From Mycocentrospora acerina (taxonomy: Eukaryota; Ascomycota; Dothideomycetes; Pleosporales), in contig JAKUHH010000273.1 in NCBI GenBank assembly GCA_022701365.1, positions 1 to 14,313 of the forward strand: a stretch of 14,313 bases of DNA. The letters run 5' to 3'. Shown here piece after piece: positions 9,725-14,313 of the stretch (positions are counted from its first letter, which is position 1; the number at the start of each line of letters is the position of its first letter). Under the pieces are notes generated by a model. It saw only the letters and a program-made list of their open reading frames with translations. It made no database searches and was not told where the DNA came from. A program made the position numbers and the translations under genes.

Positions 9725-10012
9725 TATAATATTTATAATATTATATCCTATTATTACCTTTAAGTTAACTAATACCTATCTAATAGCTACTTAATTTATA
9801 CTTACCTTAGATAGTAACCTTAAAAAGAGATATATAAAGAAGGCAGTCTATATAGCTTTATAAAGTAGTTTTTCTATATCCTTTTATATAAGACCTATAG
9901 GTGTAGAGAATAGTATCTTTAGTTTAACCTCTAGTCCTAGCACTCCTATATGCCTAGTAGTAGACACTTCAGACCCTATTTAGATCACTCTCTTATAACC
10001 TGCGTTGTTACA
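9725..10012 (+). repeat. 3' LTR of the Gypsy element
   Basis: This 288-bp direct repeat of 2592-2879 starts TATAATA (from TGTAACG) and ends GCGTTGTTACA. The shared TATATAA is at 9831-9837. Its left end has lost every CpG still kept by the 5' LTR, yet its right end keeps GCG and GTTACA that the 5' LTR lost. It is followed by CTTTT. Confidence 0.95.
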
Positions 10013-10017
10013 CTTTT
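10013..10017. repeat. Target-site duplication, right copy (CTTTT)
   Basis: Identical to 2587-2591. Removing the element plus one copy joins 2591 to 10018 and restores the Copia reading phase (…STIVAPF then KYKYNF…). Confidence 0.9.
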
Positions 10018-10800
10018 AAGTATAAGTATAACTTTAAATTTATTAAATATAGGCTTCTTACTTTTTACTTTATAGTTATAAGTATAATAATACTAACTAA
10101 GAAGCTTTAAGTATAAACTATAAATCTAAGAATAGACTTAAAAGACTTATAGCATGCTTAATTAAGCTACTTAAGTCTAGAAGCACTTATAGCCCTAGTA
10201 AAAGTAGATTAAAATATACTTATTAAAAGAACTTTATATATCTAGTATAAGCATTACTCTACTTTACATACAAAATAGGTTATTTTTAAGAGACCTAAAG
10301 AAAGAGTACTTTACTTATTCTAGAAAATAGCTTAAGATCTTTTTAATATACTAAACAGACACCTATATAAGTACTAGATACTCTTACTTAAAGAACTATT
10401 TAGTAGAAAAATCTTTATGTATACTATATAATTAAAGTCTTTAATAGAAATAATATAAGTCTTTAAGAGCTTTACAGCTTTAGCTTTAAGATAGTATAAT
10501 CTAAGAATTTATATAATATAATAAGACAATAATATTACTATACTCCTTTAGAAAGAAAAATTAGATTTTAAGTATTAGATAAAGAGTAAAAGAATAATAA
10601 TAGAGAATATACTACTATATACTTATTAACCTAATAGTAAAGTAAAAAGAGTAAAGTAAGAGATTATTACAAAAACTATTAAAATAATAATAAGTGCTAA
10701 TCTCTTTACTAAACTATAGCTAGAGATTATATAAGTAGTACCTTAGCTATATAATATAAGCTTATCTTATACTAATAAACTATACTTACTAAATAAGCTA
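10018..10800 (+). pseudogene. Ty1/Copia pol relic, right piece: GAG-pre-integrase and integrase
   Basis: This continues the Copia pol interrupted at 2591. The GAG-pre-integrase signature W-H-x-x-L-x-H-L is at 10149-10172 (TAG-H-A-stop-L-S-Y-LS, then LEALIALVK). Cys/His remnants and VIFKRPKER follow (around 10230-10300), as before the catalytic core of fungal Copia integrases. Core landmarks are an Asp in DLFNI (10336-10338), an Asp in DNN (10525-10527) and PNSKVKRVK (10630-10656, expected P-N-G-x-x-E-R-x-N), then EIITKTIKIIISANLFTKL. The frame changes by one base before 10149 and returns near 10200, so two compensating indels are likely. Integrase before RT identifies Ty1/Copia. Confidence 0.85.
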
Positions 10801-11960
10801 CTAAGTCTCTAGTTTATTTAATACTTTAAATACTATTAACTAGAGCAGGTTAGATATATAACAGCAGATTTATACCTTAATTAGAGCAGCATATATATAT
10901 ATAGCTGCTGCGCTTATTCTTTAAATAAAGAAAGAGTAGCAAGATGTAATAAAAGAGGCTTTAAAGTAATGCATTAAGGCTATATTAAATATCTAGTAGG
11001 CTATTAAGCTTCTAATATTTACAAAATATTAGTCTTAGTACTTTATTAAGTAATTACTATAAGAAATATAATATTTAATAAGTATCTCTTCTATAAAAAT
11101 AAATCTATAGAGCTACTAGTAAAAAAAGTAAAGCTGCTTATTATAATACTTAATATAAAAGAAATAATTTATTTAGGTAATATCTTAGAAGACCTTTTAA
11201 TTAAATTAAGTATATAAGGTTTAGTAGAGCTCTTTATGCCTCTTAAATATAATATTAAAAGTATAGATAATCTTAAAATAGAGTATATAGCAGGCTAGCT
11301 AGAAGCTTAAGATAAGGATTAAGTAGTAACTATATATATAATAAGCTTAGCTAGCTTATTACAGAAAAACTATAAAGAGTAGATAAGTAGCTATAGTAAG
11401 CTCTTCTCTCTAAAATAAACACTAGAACTAGATAATTCTAAAGAAAGTAAGTTAATAAATAAAGACTATAATAAGCATACTAGTAGTCTTTAAAATAAGT
11501 ATTTAACTAGAAGATTAGACATACTAAAGACTTAGAGAGACCTCTTAATTATAAATAAGTAATCTAGCTTTTAACTTACTACTTAATCTAAAGCTACTAT
11601 TCTTAAAGTAATAGATAGAGCAGAAGAACTTACTAAAAGAAAATATACTAAGAGGCAGCTTAGGCTACTTACAAGATTAAGTAAGAGAATAAGGAGAGAA
11701 GCTTTAGACACTCCTGCACTTAGAGGTAAATAAAGATAAAAAATATATACTTTACTCTACTAAAAGCACTCTAATAATACTCTATATATATACTTCTTAT
11801 ATATTATATTATTAGTAATAAAGAGCAAGGAAATAATTACTATTTACTTAGTAGTATAAGTTGCCTTACTTAATAAATAAATACTACCTAATAAATAATA
11901 CTAAAGTAAATTGCTAAAAGAACTTACTAAATAAAGAGAATTTATATCCTATCTATATAG
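10801..11960 (+). pseudogene. Copia pol linker between integrase and RT, heavily degraded
   Basis: This span has the length expected between the integrase and reverse transcriptase of a Copia polyprotein (integrase C-terminal domain and variable linker). I see no secure motif, only charged Lys/Glu-rich text and RIP-type stops. It is assigned by position between two recognised domains of the same element. Confidence 0.55.
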
Positions 11961-12950
11961 TGCTCTATTTAAGTAAGTAGCAGATAAAGAGGTTAATACC
12001 TTGCTCTTAAAAGGCATATAAGAAGAAGTTAAGTATATTACCTTAATAGATAAACTGCTACTACTTAAATAAGAATTTACTTATAAAGTAGATATAGAAA
12101 GCTACTTTATTAAATATAAAGCTAAGTTAGTAGCAAGAAAAGATCTATAAGAAAAGGACTCCTTCTAATCTACTTATGCTATAATATTAGCTACTTAATT
12201 ATTTAGGCTTACTATAGCTATAGCAGCAGAGTTTAATCTAGAGATACTACAGTATAATATTATAGGCGCGTTTCTTAATATATATATAAATGTTAATTGC
12301 CTTATTCTCTATAACTTACTAGATAGCTATAAGAAACTAAGTAAATATATATTACTTAAATAAGCACTCTATAAGTTAAGAGACTCTCTATTACTTTAGT
12401 ATAATAAGCTCTTAAATAAACTAACTTAGCTTAAGTTACTACTTTTAAAAGAAGAACTATGCTTATTTTTTAATATAAAAAAGAGTATCTTACTACTATT
12501 TTATATAGATAATATACTACTAATCTTTAAGCAAAGCTATATATAATAAGCCTATAAGCTCTTAGACTATATTAAAAAAGACTATAAGCTTAAAGAAAAA
12601 GGTTTAGTCTAGTAGTTTCTAAGAATAAAAGTAATAAAAGATAGAGCAGCTTAAATAATTACTCTAGTCTATAATATATATATTAAAAAAATAGCAAATA
12701 AATTTAATCTAGAAATACTAAAAGCTTTTTAGATACTTATCTTCTAGTAGAAGAGCTTATTAAATATATAAGGGAAGCTTCTAAGAAAGAAATAAAAGAC
12801 TACTAAGAATAAGTAAGATTAGTCTTATATACTGCTATAATACTCTATCTAGATGTAGCCTTTGCTATCTTTTAACTATTATAATTTCTTACTTACCTTA
12901 GTAATAAATACCTAGAAATAATAAATAGAGTAATTATCTATCTATATTAA
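11961..12950 (+). pseudogene. Ty1/Copia reverse transcriptase relic
   Basis: The domain (RVT_2 type) starts with EVNTLLLKGI and YKAKLVARKDL (12116-12148; expected Y-K-A-R-L-V-A). It continues through STYA, FRLTIAIAAEFNLEI and IIGAFLN (12259-12279; expected D-V-x-x-A-F-L-N), then LLNKALYKLRDS (expected Q-A-L-Y-G-L-R). The catalytic box at 12502-12522 reads YIDNILL in place of YVDDILL; both differences fit G-to-A transitions. GAFLN and the catalytic box share one frame. The frame is well preserved apart from TAA/TAG. Confidence 0.93.
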
Positions 12951-13465
12951 TTATAGCACTTATCTATTATATATAGCAATAATAAAGGAGCAGAACTCTC
13001 TATCTATAGAGATATATTATTTGCAGATAATGTTAAAATAAAGAGATTATCTTATAGATATATTATTATACTCTTTAGAAGAGTAATAATATAGAAAGTA
13101 GCTTAATATCTTACTATTACTACTTTAATAACAGAAGTAGAGGTACTTATTTTAGAGTATATAGTAAAAGAATAATAGCTCTATAAAGATTCCTTAGAGA
13201 ATTAACTCTTAAGCTAATAAATAGAGCATAAGCTATCTTTTATAATAATTAACAAATAATAAGACTAGTAGTAAGAGAGAATAAGAGAATAACTACTAAG
13301 CTGCGCTATATAGACATATAGAATATATAGCTATGCTAAGAGCATATAAAAGGATCTTTTAATATTATCTATCTACTAATAAAAGAAATACTAGTAGATA
13401 GACTAATAAAATACTTATTAAAATAAAAGCTTATAAGCTTTATTAGTCTTCTTAACCTTTAAAAT
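12951..13465 (+). pseudogene. Ty1/Copia RNase H relic and polyprotein C-terminus
   Basis: RNase H is the last domain of Copia pol. ADNVKIKRLSYRYIIILF-type text (from about 13023) stands where fungal copies have A-D-x-x-T-R-R-S-x-x-G-Y. It is followed by ITTLITEVEVLILEY (expected T-S-T-T-E-A-E-x-x-A-L). At 13299-13320 TKLRYIDIHR matches the T-x-x-R-H-x-D-I-x-x-H block, followed by remnants of the terminal P-A-D-G-L-T-K-x-L region. The polyprotein ends near 13460. I could not find a Copia 3' LTR after it, which suggests that the 3' end is truncated or beyond recognition. Confidence 0.85.
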
Positions 13466-13499
13466 ATTATAAGTATAAAATATTAAAGCAGAGTAGTTA

Positions 13500-14258
13500 A
13501 GACTTAAATTATAAGTTAAACTAGAAAGAATAACTCTTTCTCTTAGGTAGATCTTAAGTAAAGAGATTAATAAGCTTATAAATAAGCTCTTTAGCCTGCT
13601 AGATATAAGCTAGGCTACTACTACTACTACCCTGCTCCTCCTCTATCTCCTCCTCTACTACCTCTTTCTCCTTCTTATCTACTACCTGCTCTTCCTCCTC
13701 TGCTACTACACCCCTTAACTCTTAGAAGAACTTATCCTCTTACTTATTACTACTACTACTGCCTTACTCCCTACTAATACTACTATTAACTTCTTGCTTT
13801 ACTAATGCTTTTTTTACCTTACTCTCTTTAGATATATCTAATACTATATAAATAGTAAAATAAAATTAGTAAAGCTTAGTAGGCTTTACTCTATTCTTAA
13901 AGGCAGTAAGAAAATACTATAAGAAAGGTATAATATAAGCAGGATTATAATAATATATAAGCTTAAAAAATTATAGAATATATAAGAATACTTATATAAG
14001 CTTACACTTATAGCTAGTGCTATAATACTAGCAGTAAGCACTTACTAAAGAATTATAGCACTTGCTAAGTAAGTATCTTACTAAACTATACTGCAAGTAG
14101 GTAAAATAAGCTATAGTATAATAAGCACTGCACTTGCTACAGCAACTAGGTGTAGCAGAGGTAGCAGGCTCTGTAGGAGCAGGAGCAAGGAGAGGTGTAG
14201 CGCAAGGTGCAGGGGCGTTAGCAGGCACCTCTAAAGGCAAGGACGCAGGAGCAGAGGG
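13500..14258 (-). pseudogene. Unrecognised, stop-poor gene relic: Ala/Pro- and Cys-rich start, acidic C-terminal part
   Basis: I do not recognise the product. On the minus strand one frame runs from the LTR edge for about 245 codons with only about 10 stops, all TAG/TAA. The first part is Ala/Pro-rich (PLEVPANAPAPCATPLLAP), followed by Cys-containing text (SCCSKCSAYY, LLSKCYNSL, SAYC, STSYKCKLI); several Tyr could be former Cys or His. A mixed region (YFLTAFKNRVKPTKLY, DISKESKVKKALVKQEV) leads to an acidic, coil-like stretch (VAEEEEQVVDKKEKEVVEEE, 13625-13715), a Ser run, then QAKELIYKLINLFT and PKRKSYSF. The open frame enters straight from LTR sequence at 14260, so an N-terminal part is missing. 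Clustered Cys spacing is loosely like small Cys-rich proteins of filamentous fungi, but this is a guess. It is a host gene or an element-borne gene hit by RIP. Confidence 0.55.
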
Positions 14259-14259
14259 A

Positions 14260-14313
14260 TGTAACGACGCAGGTTATAAGAGAGTGATCCGAATGGGGTC
14301 CGAAGTGTCCACT
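14260..14313 (-). repeat. Third copy of the Gypsy LTR, inverted, partial, least mutated
   Basis: From TGTAACGACG onward this matches the reverse complement of the 3' LTR end (9959-10012) over all 54 visible bases with six differences, every one a transition with the RIP-like state (T or A) in the 3' LTR. It begins exactly at the LTR terminus and is cut by the window end. Because the sequence inward of the terminus does not resemble 2880 onward, this is most likely the outer (3') edge of an inverted element or a solo LTR. Confidence 0.93.

Larger units (their letters stand above)
2592..10012 (+). mobile_element. Full-length Ty3/Gypsy (chromovirus-type) LTR retrotransposon, RIP-inactivated, nested in a Copia element
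   Basis: A 7.4-kb element bounded by two 288-bp direct LTRs (2592-2879, 9725-10012) and a perfect 5-bp duplication. The internal order is gag with CCHC knuckle, a poorly readable protease zone, RT, RNase H, DD35E integrase and chromodomain. RT before integrase defines Ty3/Gypsy, and the chromodomain defines the chromovirus group. A further ~1.4 kb lies between chromodomain and polypurine tract and holds an antisense coding relic. All frames are broken by TAG/TAA stops and some frameshifts, so the element is dead. It splits a Copia pol ORF whose reading phase is restored when the element and one CTTTT are removed. Confidence 0.95.

Noticed and set aside
13470..13900. Copia 3' LTR expected after the RNase H end
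   Set aside because: No sequence here is repeated upstream of the Copia pol in the window, and the minus strand carries a coding relic instead. The matching 5' LTR would lie outside the window, so it cannot be tested here.
1..14313. Mitochondrial or bacterial origin because of the very low GC content
   Set aside because: Chromodomain-bearing Gypsy, Copia and LINE elements and the CpA-to-TpA bias point to a fungal nuclear genome. No tRNA, rRNA or organelle genes were seen.

Overview
The window looks like a stretch of AT-rich, repeat-packed heterochromatin from a filamentous ascomycete (Pezizomycotina). I see no intact gene. It is built from retrotransposon relics, and almost every mutation I can compare directly is a C-to-T or G-to-A transition. 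CpG is nearly absent, and TAG/TAA stops sit where Trp (TGG), Gln (CAA/CAG) or Arg (CGA) codons are expected. This is the signature of repeat-induced point mutation (RIP). The genus cannot be told from the sequence.

Layout. (1) 1 to about 2110, minus strand: a Tad1/I-type LINE relic. It has an ORF1 with zinc knuckles and an ORF2 with an apurinic-like endonuclease, and it is cut by the window start just before its reverse transcriptase. (2) About 2160-2591 and 10018 to about 13470, plus strand: one Ty1/Copia pol relic in two pieces. The left piece has the protease. The right piece has GAG-pre-integrase, integrase, reverse transcriptase and RNase H. (3) 2592-10012, plus strand: a full-length Ty3/Gypsy chromovirus-type element inserted into that Copia element. 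It has two 288-bp LTRs and a perfect 5-bp target duplication (CTTTT), and holds gag with one zinc knuckle, RT, RNase H, a DD35E integrase and a chromodomain. Between the chromodomain and the polypurine tract lies about 1.4 kb not expected in a simple chromovirus. It carries a long antisense reading frame broken only by RIP-type stops and a CpG-keeping microsatellite. (4) About 13500-14258, minus strand: a stop-poor relic of an unrecognised gene with an Ala/Pro-rich, Cys-containing N-terminal part and a strongly acidic C-terminal part. (5) 14260-14313: the end of a third copy of the Gypsy LTR, inverted and much less mutated, running off the window.

History inferred: the Copia element came first, the Gypsy element landed inside its pol gene, and a LINE abuts or interrupts the Copia 5' side. 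RIP then acted on all of them. The last ~190 bases are more GC-rich and less mutated, so the right edge may approach the limit of the RIP-affected block. None of the elements can encode working protein as read here; the longest ATG-initiated open frames are about 70 codons.
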